From Malus domestica (Eukaryota; Streptophyta; Magnoliopsida; Rosales; Rosaceae), in the NCBI RefSeq assembly GCF_042453785.1, contig NC_091677.1, positions 32,037,001 through 32,101,000 on the forward strand: 64,000 nucleotides of DNA. The letters are read 5' to 3'. Both the position numbers and the translations under genes were made by a program. Positions within the stretch are counted from its first letter, which is position 1, and the number at the start of each line of letters is the position of its first letter. Positions 1 to 12,053 of this stretch are shown here, one piece after another. The notes under the pieces are model-generated. The model was not told where the DNA came from. It saw nothing but the letters and a program-made list of their open reading frames with translations, and made no database searches.

Positions 1-1656
1 AAACTAAACTCTACCCTTATTGATAACAGCCTATAAATGCCCACCATCAACACCAATGTTTCATGCAGGCAACAATGGTCAACCTGGGATTAAAACTAAA
101 CCCTCCTCCCATCACCAATGCTTTGTACGGACAACAATGGTTGACCCGTGAGATAAAAACTAAACCCTACGCGATATTGATAGCGTCTTATATAAGCTCC
201 ACTCACAGCACCAAACTCATTGCTTTAATAATTGTTTATAATCCTTTATTGGACATTGATACGAACAGTTGAAACTTTCTCTGCAAATTCACCAAATGGG
301 TCTTTGGAAAAATAGTCTCTGAAATTATCCACGATTTACCAACACCATTAGTTTTCTTTCAGTTCATGTGTTCTTTCAATTCAACCAATTCGCACCACTA
401 GTTCATCGATTTGTTACATTTCCCGTCAATGCAGGGAAAATGAGGATTGGATTAGATGGGATAAGTCGCAATTATGTTGAAGGGGAAAAAAAATTGCGGC
501 GACTTGGAGGTAGGGAATTGAATGCTCAAGAAGAAAACTTGTTCATTCCACTCCTCCCCAAAACGGTAGGACATAGGAGAAATTTCTTTCATGGTTAATC
601 CCCTCAACTCTACCTTCAATATACCTCGAATTTATAGGGTCATCCATTCCAATCCAATCCTAGACACCAAACAGGACCGTTGTTTAATAAAACCTTTCAA
701 GCAAATCGAAAACTGGTTTCATCTCCAGGTAGTACAACATTGAAAGCAGTTGGTGTCTCCTAAATCAACCATATTATAGTCCTAATCCTAAAATCTGGCT
801 GAGCTCTACTCCGTTCCATCCCATTGGGTTTTTGCCTGAGCTTCTTATCAAAACATGGTTGTCATTACATGACATGACTGAGTAAATTCTAAATGAAACA
901 TAAAAGTAACAATTCCGGCACGGAGCTCTGACTAACAACTCCGGCACAGATCTCTGATTGGCGGTTTCTCGCAATCAAATTCAAACCAACTAATATAAAC
1001 CACCTAAGTAACAATTCTGGCACAGATCTCTGATTAGGCGATTTCTCGCAATAAAATTCAAACTAACTAGTATACACCATCTACAATGCCGTACTTTTCA
1101 GCACTAGCAGTCAACATGCCGAACCACCACTCGAACAAAAGCTACCATTGTTGTCACCAGCATTCAACTCCATCCGCACACCATGCCCGAATTCTGGTAC
1201 AAATTTGCCTTGCCTCTAATTCAGAACCCAAAAGTGATCTATTCTTCTACCGCCTAACACCCGAAAATAACCATCTATTCAATTCGTGAGGAAATACGGT
1301 TTATAGTGTACTAATTGGGATAAGTTTCATAACTTACTCCTTCAACAAAGCCTAAATTCCTTAAACACCAACACACAACACATATTTCAAGTAAGAAAAA
1401 AGCGGTCTATTTTTCGCTATAAACAGTTTCTAATATGTCCATCAAATTCAAATCATAGGAATTAAACATCACAGCAGACTGATTTCGCATTCGAAAATTA
1501 TGTTCTACCTAACATTTAACACATCGGAAGGAATTGGATTGAGCAAAAACCCCCCAAATCAAGCTGTAATTTTCATAAAAACACACTACAATTACAAACC
1601 GAAAAATTCAACCTTTCGAAAAAGGAAAAACCAAAAAGAGAGTAGAGCTTACAAAA
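1..1656. other. Intergenic, no supported gene
   Basis: No ORF here has a recognisable family. Two local duplications are visible. Positions 52-115 and 116-180 are diverged copies of a unit of about 64 bp containing CAACAATGG and AAAACTAAACCC. A second repeat lies at 903-1076 and is listed separately. The right end is the 3' flank of the Hikeshi-like gene on the minus strand. Confidence 0.6.
903..1076. repeat. Short tandem repeat, about 105-bp unit
   Basis: The motif AGTAACAATTC-GGCACAGATCTCTGATT followed by TTTCTCGCAAT and AAATTCAAAC occurs at about 903-990 and again at 1008-1076. A partial third GGCACGGAGCTCTGA copy lies inside the first unit. The function is unknown and no coding potential is seen. 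Confidence 0.6.
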
Positions 1657-2428
1657 TTACAAAGCGAAGCCTTTCAAGTACTCAGGATCGCGCTTAGCCC
1701 TCTCCTGAAACTTCTTGAACCACCGGTCCAATATATCCATAGGCACCACCAGCTTGCTCCCATCCACGCCGCAAAACGACTGCATGAAATTGAACAGGTT
1801 CTCCCCAACCTTCATCGCCAGCCGCTCGATTCGCTTCTCGGCGGTGACGTCCAGCGACGGAAGCGTCGCCAGGTCCTCCACCGACACGCCGATTTTGGCC
1901 GACAGCGGCGTCGCGTCGGCTGTGAGCTGGAGCTGGCCGCCGGGCTCGGGCCAGGGCAGAGAAAGCACCGCCGAAGGCCTCGCCACGGTGACGGCGCCGC
2001 AGAAGAAGAAGGCGGAGCCCGGGGACTGGATGTAGACGGCTAGGGCTTTGTCCGGCGGGAGTGTGAAGTTGTTTAAGAGGAATATGCAGAGCTCGCAGAC
2101 TTGATCGTACGCCTCCCCTGCGCACATTAGAAAAACCATACGTTAGATTGATAAACTGCGCCGATGAAAATATTGGAAGTAAAAAAAAAAGGTAAGAAAA
2201 GCGGTGGATTGCCGTGGTGATGGGTCTTCATCTTCGTCCCGGCTCAACCCTCCATCGCCATAGTTTAGATTAGAATAGTAATATCGCTCGTAATAAAAAC
2301 AAAAGGGGAAATTTGGAAAACTTACCAACGAAGGTGTTCATGTCGAGAATCCAGTGGAAGGTGTCGATTTGGGAGAAGGAGGAGATGTCCATTGGGAAGC
2401 TGCGATTCGGGAAGACGACCCCAAACAT
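1657..2428 (-). CDS. Hikeshi/OPI10-like Hsp70 nuclear import factor
   Basis: Two exons are clear on the minus strand. Exon 1 is 2326-2428, starting MFGVVFPNRSFPMDISSF and ending at a GTAAG donor. Exon 2 is 1657-2117, after a TGCGCAG acceptor. Joined, they give 187 residues, close to the usual size of this family. The N-terminal segment carries the family's FPxRSFP-like motif, and the middle reads PPDKALAVYIQSPGS. The C-terminus, DRWFKKFQERAKRDPEYLKGFAL, is highly typical of plant homologues (first 20 residues diagnostic). Hikeshi carries heat-shock Hsp70 through nuclear pores; yeast and plant members are called OPI10. The ATG at 2428 is preferred because the longer exon-2 ORF start (2139) lies in intron sequence. 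The family call is from recognition; the nuclear-import role is inferred from animal Hikeshi. Confidence 0.9.
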
Positions 2429-2740
2429 TTTTTTTTCTTAAAATTATTTTCTGGAATGTTTAATTTGTGTTCTTAGGGTTTTTTTTTTTTTTTTTTTTTT
2501 TACTTTTGTTGGGATGAAGAGGAGAGTGGAGAGCGGAGAGCGGAGCAGAGTGGCGGAGACGGATAGAGAGCTGGGAAAGGCTGAGGAGGTTTGAATATTT
2601 GAGTGCGCTTTTGTGTTCAACGGTGGGGATTAGAAGGGAAGAGAAGAGAAGCATCCAGTACAATCTGGAAGAATTGAGTGGGCCCCCTTTCATGGACTGA
2701 AAAATTATAGGATGGGATCCGTAGCCTACAGCAAGATTCT

Positions 2741-3146
2741 TTTGACAAAGAACAATACTTGACTACTCAAAGATAAGTAGAAATTTCTACTCAAAACTAT
2801 TAGTGTTTTAATCACAGTTTTATACTTATGATCAGAATTGTTCATACTATGAATCATATTGTAAAGATCATCTGCAAAATATAAATTAAAACTAAGATCG
2901 TTTAGTCAATCTATTATAGCAAATACATAAGCGGTTCGTTATACTTTTACCAATATCGTTTATTTGGTTTTAAACAATTTGATGACTAAATGACTTTAGT
3001 TTTAATTGATTTTTTACAGAAACGATCTTTATAAGGCAATTTATAATATGAACAATTCTAATTATGAACACGAAATTCTATAAATTTACAATAAATAATT
3101 TTGAAAAATTTTAAGTAGGAGCAACCAAGTATTGTTCTTTGACAAA
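2741..3146. mobile_element. Long-TIR foldback MITE
   Basis: The ends read TTGACAAAGAACAATACTTG on the left and, as reverse complement on the right, TTGTCAAAGAACAATACTTG. The inverted similarity continues inward through AGAATTGTTCATA and AATTAAAACTAA, so each arm is about 200 bp with a very short loop. There is no ORF. Such a structure would fold into a long hairpin if transcribed. A clean target-site duplication was not resolved, so the superfamily is unassigned. Confidence 0.75.
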
Positions 3147-3761
3147 TTGCGGAGAATAGTGTGCCAACCACTAACCAGTGTCATCAAAACTAAGTGGTTT
3201 TCTTTACATTCAACTTTCTGCCCTCCATTAACTTGACGAAAACAATTATTTATTTACTCCCGTTCTTCTCCATTCGTAATATTCATCTCTTTCGTCACGC
3301 CTTAAACCGGTTATCAGGCCACACCCATCCGCACCGGGAAGAAATTCCTCCGACGACATACCACAGCTCTTTGGAACGGCAGATGCATTTCCCGCATTGG
3401 GTAAATTCATAATGTAGCTCATAAAACTGGGTCTAAGATGCAAACGAAAAGTTGGGTGATTGGTGCGATCTAGCAAAAACAATACACACACCTAATTTAT
3501 CTCATTTAGCAAAATCATAGGAACATTAAAGCATCGTTTTACACAAAATAAAATGCTACCAACCAACAACACAACTTCCAAATGAACCCAACATCTTCGT
3601 TTCCTCTAAATTTGCTGGCCTATGATGAAAAGCATTTGAGAACATCATCCAAGCGGAAATTAGTCTATATCCCGAAAATCATAACCGTCATTTTGTACAG
3701 CTACCATAGCTAAAACACTGACTGATACCAGCAAGCAAAGTTCCACAGCTCCAGTTTTGAA
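3147..3761. other. Intergenic / 3' flank of the ALY gene
   Basis: No gene is supported. The stretch probably includes the 3' UTR of the minus-strand ALY gene, and short ORFs here match nothing recognisable. The last ALY codons (CAG-G followed by GTTAGT) also resemble a splice donor, so a tiny terminal exon could lie in this interval; none could be identified with confidence. Confidence 0.4.
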
Positions 3762-6700
3762 CTAACCCTGCATGTTATCTGCGTGATAGCTATCGAGTTC
3801 CTTGTCAAGTTCATCAACCGACTTCTCCACAGGCTTCTTCCTCCCTTCTCCACCACGACCACGCCCGCGTCCACGACCACTGCCGCTGCCATTCCCACGC
3901 GGTTTGCCGCGACCATTTCTGTTCCCTCCACGACTGCTCCTACTACAAAATCCAAAATCATTGTAATTGTAATCACGGCTTGAAATAGCAGTCACGAGGA
4001 TAATTGAAAAGATTCTGGTTAAAATGGGATTTCAAAGTAGACTTCAAACAATTCAGAAATGATTGGAATAGTTTGTACAATGAAATTTCTATACTGTCTA
4101 ATCAGGGAAAGACGTGTTCTGATATGACAAATAAGTTGAAATGCAGCTTGACAAAACTATAATTAGGTCCCTAATAAACAACTAAATCAGTTCATAGTAC
4201 CTAAAATATATGTCTACTGAGTTCTTCCAAACAGAGAAACAAGAATTCGACCATCTAAACTCAATTCATCATACAGATTTGCTCTTACGTGGTTAAGTGA
4301 CATACATTTCTAAGCTAAGGCAGGCTACTGCAGTCATTATTGAGTTGCAACTTTCAACTCATAAGTTTTCCAAAGTTAATTAACAAAACAGCAATTAAGC
4401 ACGCCATCAACAGCCCCAAAAAAATGCAACATTTGAAGCCTTGTCCATCTTTAATGATCCCACACCACCTACTTGTCATCTCATTGACATCCCAAAAATA
4501 CCCAATTAGCAATATCAATTTGGCAACCAGGTAGCCATGGAACATCATACAGAGATAGCAGTAGAGAAAATATGACTGCAGTCCATACCCTTTTACGTGT
4601 GTGCATGCTACAAAACTTGAGACCTTATAACACTTTAAAGCACTAACTCAATTAACACCCTTTAGGTTTAGGAATTTCAAATTGGGCCATGAGGTTTTAA
4701 ATATTTCACATTACATCCTGAGGTTTTAAAATTGTATCAATTTATGCCTTTTGTCTAACAAAATAAATGAATCTTCATCAAATTGATGACACAGTGAGCA
4801 TGGAAGCCGTAATTGGGATATAATATAAGCCACATCTGTACTAATTTGACTAAAATTCTCATTAATTTAATGGAGAATTAAACATTCAAATAGACAAAAG
4901 GTGTAAAATGATACAATTACAAAACCTTAGGGTGCAATATGAGAAAATTGAGAGGTTGGAACAATCTATTAGAGCTGCTCAAATTATTCTGTTCTGTTTC
5001 AGGGTTGAAAATCAACAAAGCTAAGTGTTATTTGGCTGGAATAAATTCAGATTGTGAGAAATTAAATAGGTTGGCGGATTCTTGGGGTTGTGAGGTAGGT
5101 AGCTGGCCTATAAAGTATTTGGGACTCCCTCTTGGGGGTAGGCCAAGAGCACTCAAGTTTTGGGATCCAGTGGTAGATAAGATGGAAAAAAGACTTCAAA
5201 GTTGGAAGAAGGCCTTCTTATCCAGAGGAGGTAGATTAACTCTGATTCAATCTGTTTTGGGAAGCTTGCCGACCTACTACATGTCTCTGTTCAAAATGCC
5301 TTGCGGGGTGATTGGACGCCTAGAAAAACTAATGAAAGGATTTTTGTGGGAAGGTGTGGAGGAAGGAAAGAAAAACAACCTGGTAAAATGGGAGATAGTT
5401 ATAAAAGTAAAGAGGAAGGAGGTTTAGGGGTGGGGAATTTGAGGAATCGGAATGAAGCATTACTTGCTAAGTGGTTGTGGAGATTCCCAAAGGAACCTCA
5501 TTCTCTCTGGCACAAAGTGATAAGAAGCAAATATGGGCTACAGAATAACGGATGGAACGCATTTCCTCCGATAAGGGGTTCAAGCCGTAGCCCATGGAAA
5601 GATATATCGATTGGTTCCCAATTGTTTCTTCACTGCTGTAAGTTCGAGGTGGGCAACGGGGAGAGGGTGAGGTTTTGGGAGGATGGGTGGTTAGATGGAG
5701 GACCATTGAAAGAGCAATTTCCTAGATTATTCTTGCTATCGAGGAAGCACAATCAGAACATTTCAAGCTTTGTAGATCTTTCTACCAATTCTTTAAGTTG
5801 GAATTTTGATTTCAGGAGAAATTTGAATGAGGCGGAGATAGAAGAGGCGGCTAGATTATTACAGAAAGTGGAAGAGGTCCGATTGTCTCAATCAAGAACG
5901 GATAACAGAAGATGGAAAATGGAAGCATCAGGATTGTTCACATGCAAATCCTATTGTTCCTTCTTGAGTAACAAAGGGATGATGCAATACTTCCAATCCC
6001 ATTCACAGATTTGGAAATCAAAAGTTCCTCCGAAGGTTAAGATTCTTGTATGGCTGGCGGCCAAAGGGAAGCTCAACACTTGTGACCAAATTCAAAGGAG
6101 AAGCCCTTTTATTTGCTTATCCCCACAATGGTGCAGTTTGTGCAAAGCAAAGGAGGAGAGTGTAAACCACATTTTTCTCCATTGCTCTTACACGATTCAG
6201 CTGTGGTGGAAACTGTTTCAGGAGGTTAGAGCTAGTTGGGTCATTTCAAAGGGTTGTTTCGAGCTTCTAAGCACCAAGTTTCAGGCCCTAGGAAGTGGGA
6301 GGAAAGCTAAAGCTTTGTGGGGTTGTCTGGTCTCGGCAGTTTTTTGGAACATTTGGCTGGAGCGTAACAAAAGAATTTTTGAGGATTATACAGGTGTGGG
6401 GGTAGAAGTACTTTGGGGAAGAGTAAAATATTGGGCAGCCCTTTGGGCTTCAGTCTCAAATGTTTTTAATAATTACTCTATTTCTCAATTACTGTGGGAT
6501 TTGTTAGCAGCAGTAAAGTGAGTTAGGTCTAGCTAATGTTGGTGTAGCCAAATCCTAGTGAGAGTTTTTTCTTGTTTCTTGTTAATGATGGATTTCTTAT
6601 CCACTCCAGTGTATTTCTCATTTCTTCTTTAAAATGTTTTGTTTCTTCTCAAAAAAAAAAAAAAATGAGAAAATTGAAACCTCATCACCCATCTTAAAAA

Positions 6701-9700
6701 ACACTTCAAACCTAAGTTTTACCCTACTTTTAATAGAGTAATTACCATGCTCTAACTTTTAAGCTGTTGAATAAAACTCAACAGTTAATAGAACACATAA
6801 TTTACTTGTATGACCTAAACTGTTGTCCTATAAACCGGCCTTCAGATTTATATTGAATTATTATGCGTACTATCCTTGCGCATGGACGAGCATGCTAATA
6901 CTCTTCCAACTTTATCTGTATAGTTGCTCAGAGGCCAATTAGATTTTTACCCAACAATTTAATACATCATCTAACTAAGATGTCTGAACATATACATCTA
7001 ATATTTTTAGTTTATAGTTCTTTTTTAAGAAATGCACCAAACATTGGAATTCTAACATATTACGTCACTAAAATAAGACAGTGATAGTTCAAAAAGACAC
7101 AATTGCATCGTCACAGGGTAAAAGATAAGATCTTACCTAGGACCACGATTAACCATAGGCATAGCATAGCCACCAGCATTACCAGGTCCGGGCCTGCATT
7201 AAAAATTGTGTAAGTGGAGAACAAAGATATAAATATCCTTACTTTATCTCATCGAACAGTAACAGCACCTCACAACATACAAAAAGCCTAACTAATAATG
7301 GAGTATCAGAAACTTTTTATGCAGACTGACATCCAGGAAAGTAAACAACCAATTATCAGGAGACATGCAACATATTTGTCATCATAAATATGAACTATAC
7401 TAAGAAGATATAAAAGGAACTACAAGAACCATGAACAAGCAGTACATCTCATAGCACCAAACGCAGAAAACACCTAAACCAACAGTCAGACCACCATAAC
7501 CCAGTTAATCCCCAGTAACATTTCTTCTGGCACACCCACACCCAACCAATTCCCTGCAACAATCTGTTCTAAATTGGTCTAGTGTATCTGCAAGGAAAAA
7601 ATAAATGGCCCACTTGCTCCCCTCCTTGATGAAAACACTCCAACGTAGAAATTAACATGCAACAGGTCTTTTTTCCATGTGCAACCAACCAATAGAGAAT
7701 TTTTGCCTTGGTTGGAAGTCAGGATACCACCTGCCAAATCAACCTAGGGAGGATCCAGTTGACTGGTGACCATTGGAGAAAAAAATGATTTGCACAAGTT
7801 GAATGCAACTTGAATGCAAAGGTATATAAGAAAACAGGAGTTTGCACAACTGGAACTATCTAAGTTTCCAAAGTCAGTGCAATTCAAAACTAAATGAGGA
7901 AGGAAAAAAAGATCAAAAGATGACACCCCCACCATCTACCCAAAGGTGCACTCTTCCGATTCCCCACCCCCTACTTTCACAAAAGGGAGAATAGATGGTA
8001 ACATTGAGACTCTACTTCTGAGGATTTCGGATAGAACCTCTCCCCACAACATGAGAATCCCACCCACTGGAGACAAAGGAACATACTGATATCACAATGG
8101 AACGCATCAACTCATACCAAGTAAAATAAATTTGTTGGTAATATTAATATATTCACATTCAACCAAAACATCTAAAAGAAAATAACAAATGACAATGTTC
8201 CTGGTGTCGTCGTAAGATATTAGATAATGTAAACGGAAGATGGGCATTGTCCATAATTGCAGACAAAAAAACTGGTAGAATTTACACTAATACTGATACA
8301 ATTAGTGATGGGCATCTCCAACGTCCTGTATCCTGTAGCCTAAAGATGCAAGCATGTCGACAACTTGATATATCTCTAGTGTAATTTAATCAATTAATAA
8401 TATCTGGTTTTATGCATAACAGGGTACATGCTCATGATTGCCTTAGCTGCTTAAAAGTTATAATAGAAACAGAATCTGAAAGGGGAAAAAGAAAGCATAC
8501 GTCATTACAACAGTCCTTTTCTTCCTTCCATGCATGCCAGTCACATTCACACGAGCTGAAATAGGCATCCCTGCATTAGCACCAACAATCTCAATCTTCA
8601 TAGGCTTCCCGTCCAATAGAACATTATTATACCGCTTCAATGCTGCAAATGCATCACTTCTTCTAGTATAAACCACTTCAGCTGAACCCTGATAACACAA
8701 GAAGAAATTTTCCCTCAATGAAACTTGATAACCAAGGTAACCTGTCTATGAAATAGTAAAAAGGACATATACAATTATACTCTGGTTAAGAATAATGCAA
8801 AACATATAACCACAGACAAGAGACCCGAACAATACCAACAATCCTTAATGGACAAACCATGTCAATAGTCAAAACATAAATAAACTACATCAAAATACAA
8901 ATCGAGCTCAAATATCAGAGTATCACATATACCAATGTTGATTAGACACATCATGACAAGAGGAAATAGCACCTCAGCTGGCTTTTGCAGAACCATCCAG
9001 CCCGAAGGGTAGACTATATTAAACATCAAATGTCTAATGGACAAGCATAGCACAATGTCTCTCAAACAATGTAAAAACAAATGAAGTTAGGGGTGTAGAT
9101 ATATACAGAGTTTGTTGGAACTCGTTTGGATTAGAACTATTAAGAGAAAACTAACAAGAGCAATGCTTTCCAAAATGTCTACTCGTGCTAACATGGAAAC
9201 TGTATAGGGATGAACTCAATTGAACCACGCTAGTTTCAAATCTGTTCAAATATCAGGATTTTAAAATGAATACCATGACTTCAAATACAAGTTTCATTTA
9301 TTTGACTACTTTGTAGAATCTATACCAAATATCAAGATCTTAAACCAAAAATCAGTGCCCAATATAAGCAAAACTGTTATTACTATTAGGATAGAATATA
9401 AGAGGGAAGAACTTTAAATACTGAGCAAAAAAACTCACACTTGGGCGACCATTTTTGTCAAAATGTACTGCATATCGCTTCAGCTCTCCGATCTCAGAGA
9501 AAAGTTCCTGAGTTGCAGTTGCAGTTGATGTTTCAGGAGAACGTTACAAGAAATTCGATAAGAAAGCGCATAAGATGAAAGTACATGGCTCAAGTTGTAC
9601 CCTTATATCCTCATTTGTCACTCCATAGTCCAAGTTGGAAACATATAACTTTGTGCCAATCTCAATCCCTGATATCCCTGCAGCTCTAAGGCTGTCTTCA

Positions 9701-10331
9701 AACAAATCAGGCTGCCATGGGAAACGCTTGGTTCTGCGGGTAGACTGATGAAAGCATGCAGAAAAAGATCCAGATGGGGGAAATAAATGTCAGCTTATGA
9801 ATAGATAACAAGATAATTCGCCATTCCTCAAAGTCCCCAGAAAAATAACCCAACAACCCACAAGTACAGATAAATCTTGAAGATAACGGTACATATGCAG
9901 TGGGTGTTGATAGCGCTTTAGAAGATGAGCCAAAATGAGCTTCTCCATGAACAACATACGTCACAGATCCTCTCGTAATTGACTTTCTAAGTGTTTAAGA
10001 GATCCTCATGTATTTGGGATTTAAAATCATTTCTCAAATCATTAAACATCTACAGTTTTTAGCTTGCCTTGGCAATGGTATACGAGGATGGCCGAGCATT
10101 CACCGTGAGAGGACCTCTACGAACTCCTCCTGTCATTCTTCCAGCTGGAATTCTTCCACTGGCCATCCTTCCAGCTGGAATTCTTCCGGCGGCCATCCTT
10201 CCAGCATTAAAGGAGCCACGTGGTCCTCCACGGCCACGAGAACCCCTACCACGTTGTTCTCTATTTCTCTCACGGTTACCCCTGCTGTTCTTAATCATGT
10301 CATCAAGCGACATATCCAAAGCAGTCGACAT
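3762..10331 (-). CDS. ALY/REF-type THO complex subunit 4 (mRNA export adaptor)
   Basis: Six coding exons on the minus strand join in frame to about 300 residues: 10068-10331, 9601-9744, 9439-9507, 8501-8688, 7137-7193 and 3762-3942 (or 3939). The N-terminus LDMSLDDMIKN is the ALY N-box. Arginine/glycine repeats (GRIPAGRMASGR type) follow. An RRM starts near residue 119, with RNP2 LYVSNL and RNP1-like PSGSAEVVY. An RGG tract then precedes the C-terminal box DELDKELDSYHAD, which binds the UAP56 helicase in this family. ALY proteins couple splicing to mRNA export in the nucleus. Intron 1 uses a GC donor (AAG|GCAAGC). Intron 5 (3943-7136) is swollen by nested transposons. A 5'-UTR intron is likely, with donor CTG|GTATGT at 10655 and acceptor near 10384. 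The paralogue (THO4A-D) cannot be decided. Confidence 0.93.
4650..6728. mobile_element. Inverted-repeat MITE split by a LINE insertion
   Basis: The left arm, about 4650-4759 (ending GCCTTTTGTCTA), is the reverse complement of the right arm. The right arm starts at 4889 (TAGACAAAAGG) and resumes after the LINE at 6678 (AACCTCATCACCC) to about 6728. Ignoring the LINE, the element is about 350 bp with arms of about 100 bp. It lies in the 3.2-kb ALY intron. The superfamily is unassigned because the outer boundaries are diffuse. Confidence 0.7.
4939..6677 (+). mobile_element. 5'-truncated LINE (L1-type) with 13-bp target duplication
   Basis: The duplicated target ATGAGAAAATTGA occurs at 4939-4951 and 6665-6677. 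The second copy directly follows an A-tract (6651-6664), as expected for target-primed reverse transcription. The body starts within the reverse-transcriptase thumb (SGLKINKAKC, KYLGLPLGGRP) and continues into the C-terminal zf-RVT domain (PPKVKILVWLAAKGKLNTCD, then C-X2-C and HIFLHC). Frame 1 (4939-5427) and frame 3 (5301-6521) hold successive parts, so a one-base indel near 5400 breaks the ORF. It is antisense to the host ALY gene and not autonomous. Confidence 0.92.
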
Positions 10332-10379
10332 CGAATCAAGATATTACAATTGAAATCCTTTTGCTACGAATGAGATCTA

Positions 10380-10800
10380 AACCTGCAATTACCAAAAAAT
10401 AGAACAAAAATTATATCAATAACGATAACATCTAACTCGTGAATCATATTATACACACAGCAATCAAAGATTACTCATTTAGGTCAAAAAAGGGGCAAAT
10501 CGGATCAGCAAAAGCCTAAAATCAAAGCGAATTTTCGCATCGACGAGAACAAAGAAATAAATCTACAAAATTGCAAAGATTTCAAATCAGAAACCCTAAA
10601 AGGTGTACGGTAACAAATAATTAGGGCACAGAAAGAAAGAGAGAAGGAAACATACCAGAGAACGATTAGAGAAGAGACGGTTCCGACGAACCGAAGAAAC
10701 GATCGAGGAGGAAAGTGCGAGAGGAAGAGAGATTGGGCGCTGTGAGAAAGGGAAGTGTGAGATGGGGACGAAGACGAGTGGGTTAGGTTTATTATAACAC
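10380..10800 (-). promoter_or_regulatory. Probable 5' UTR and UTR intron of the ALY gene
   Basis: Upstream of the ALY ATG (10331), the minus strand reads an acceptor TTGCAG near 10384 and a good donor CTG|GTATGT with its G at 10655. This suggests a non-coding first exon from about 10656 to about 10800 and an intron of about 270 bp. The exon end is not visible from sequence alone. ORFs called in this stretch (for example 10505-10969) show no family signal. Confidence 0.5.
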
Positions 10801-11206
10801 AGAGGACAGGAATTAGGGTTTCCCAAGGCCCTTTTTTGGGTAAGTTCTGGGAAAGGCAATTGGGATTTTCACTTGTTTTGTGGTAAGCTCTGGGAAAGGC
10901 GGTGTTTGACTTATTTTGGAGGGGGAAACGCTGTTTCGTACGCTGTTGGATTGGGACACAGATCATCACTTGTCCTAATTTCGATCGTCGATTAGATAAA
11001 TTAAAAAAGATTAATATAAAAAATTAGCAAGAGTATATAAGAGGTAAAAATAAATGTGTGAATAGCACTATTCCTTATTTATTTCTTGTACAATTTTTTG
11101 TTATATTTCTTTTTTTTTCTTTTTCTATTTGGGCATATAAACAACATTCATTGTCAACCAAAACCTCATAAAATTATCATTCCGACTCTTTAATCAAACA
11201 ATCATT

Positions 11207-11342
11207 TAGTACTACAATCTAGTGGTATTCATCTTCACTTGTAAGTGAAAAGTCTTAGGTTTGATAATCGTCAAAAGGCGAATGTGAACCCGTGCTTAGA
11301 CCACCATATCTCATCCCCTTAATAATATCATTTGTTAAAAGA
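11207..11342 (+). mobile_element. tRNA-derived SINE copy
   Basis: The sequence has an internal Pol III box A-like TCTAGTGGTATTC, a TTCACTTGTAAGTGA segment and a box B-like TTAGGTTTGAT. A conserved tail with AAAGGCGAATGTGAACC and ATATCATTTGTT follows. The same body recurs at 27540, 27826 and 33070, with a 3' end at 58950. The family name is not known to me with certainty. Confidence 0.6.
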
Positions 11343-11558
11343 AAAAAATTAAAATTAAATAAAATAAAAAACTCTCTCTAATCAAAATTGAATATAAACA
11401 AAATAACATAGGTAATAATGTAGTTTCACAAGATCAAAATTTTGTCCTTTTTTTTAACGCATCACTTACTTGTGACTCTAACATATTTTTAATTAAAATA
11501 AAAACAAAAACAAACCTCTCTCCTCATTCTCTTCTCTATCCTTCTTTTAAAATAAAAA

Positions 11559-11612
11559 GGTCGTACCCAGTGCACAAGGTTCCCGCTTTACGCAGGGTCT
11601 GGGAGAGGTGAA
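11559..11612 (+). repeat. Conserved interspersed repeat tail (GTCGTACCCAGTGCACAAGG type)
   Basis: This 54-bp stretch, with GTCGTACCCAGTGCACAAGG and TACGCAGGGTCTGGGAGAGG, is a sequence I recognise as widely dispersed in dicot genomes. It is probably a non-LTR retroelement 3' fragment. No flanking body is visible here. Confidence 0.5.
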
Positions 11613-11899
11613 TAAAAAATAAAATTTGTGCAGCCATATGCTAGTGGTATATAAGAAAGCAAATGTAACAACTGCAGGTTGTTATTCTTGATCATTACTA
11701 TCTTCAGTCTTGTATTTGGTTTAATAAGTTTTTTAGTTTTATAATTTTTAAGTTAAATGTTGACATACATTTTAAAATTTGTAAAAAATATGCGTTTTAA
11801 TCAATTTCAGTTGTTGAAAGAAAATCCTAATGTTACTTTTAAATAGGGATGGCAACGGGAGGCGGGTTGGGAGGTGTTGTCCATAACCATTTTTTATAA

Positions 11900-12053
11900 G
11901 GGAAATTTAACGAAAAGCATCTGGTACTGTTCATTGTAACGAAAAACCACATTTTTACACTAAAAAGTTAATCCTGGTACTATTCACTTTACCCTTTATT
12001 TTGTCTTTATCATTAAAACTCAAAGTTTTCAAACATTTTTCATTAGAGGATTT
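11900..12053 (+). mobile_element. 154-bp MITE, copy 1
   Basis: It starts GGGAAATTTAACGAAAAGC and carries the internal ACCCTTTATTTTGTC-TTATCATTAAAACTC block shared with the copies at 28510 and 31054. The ends are weakly inverted. The target duplication is not clear in this copy. Confidence 0.7.

Noticed and set aside
1694..2125. 143-codon ORF overlapping the Hikeshi-like gene
   Set aside because: It is the same strand in another frame, Arg/Pro-rich because of the GC-rich exon; a shadow.
10505..10969. 154-codon minus ORF upstream of ALY
   Set aside because: It covers the probable 5' UTR, UTR intron and promoter; no conserved motif was seen.
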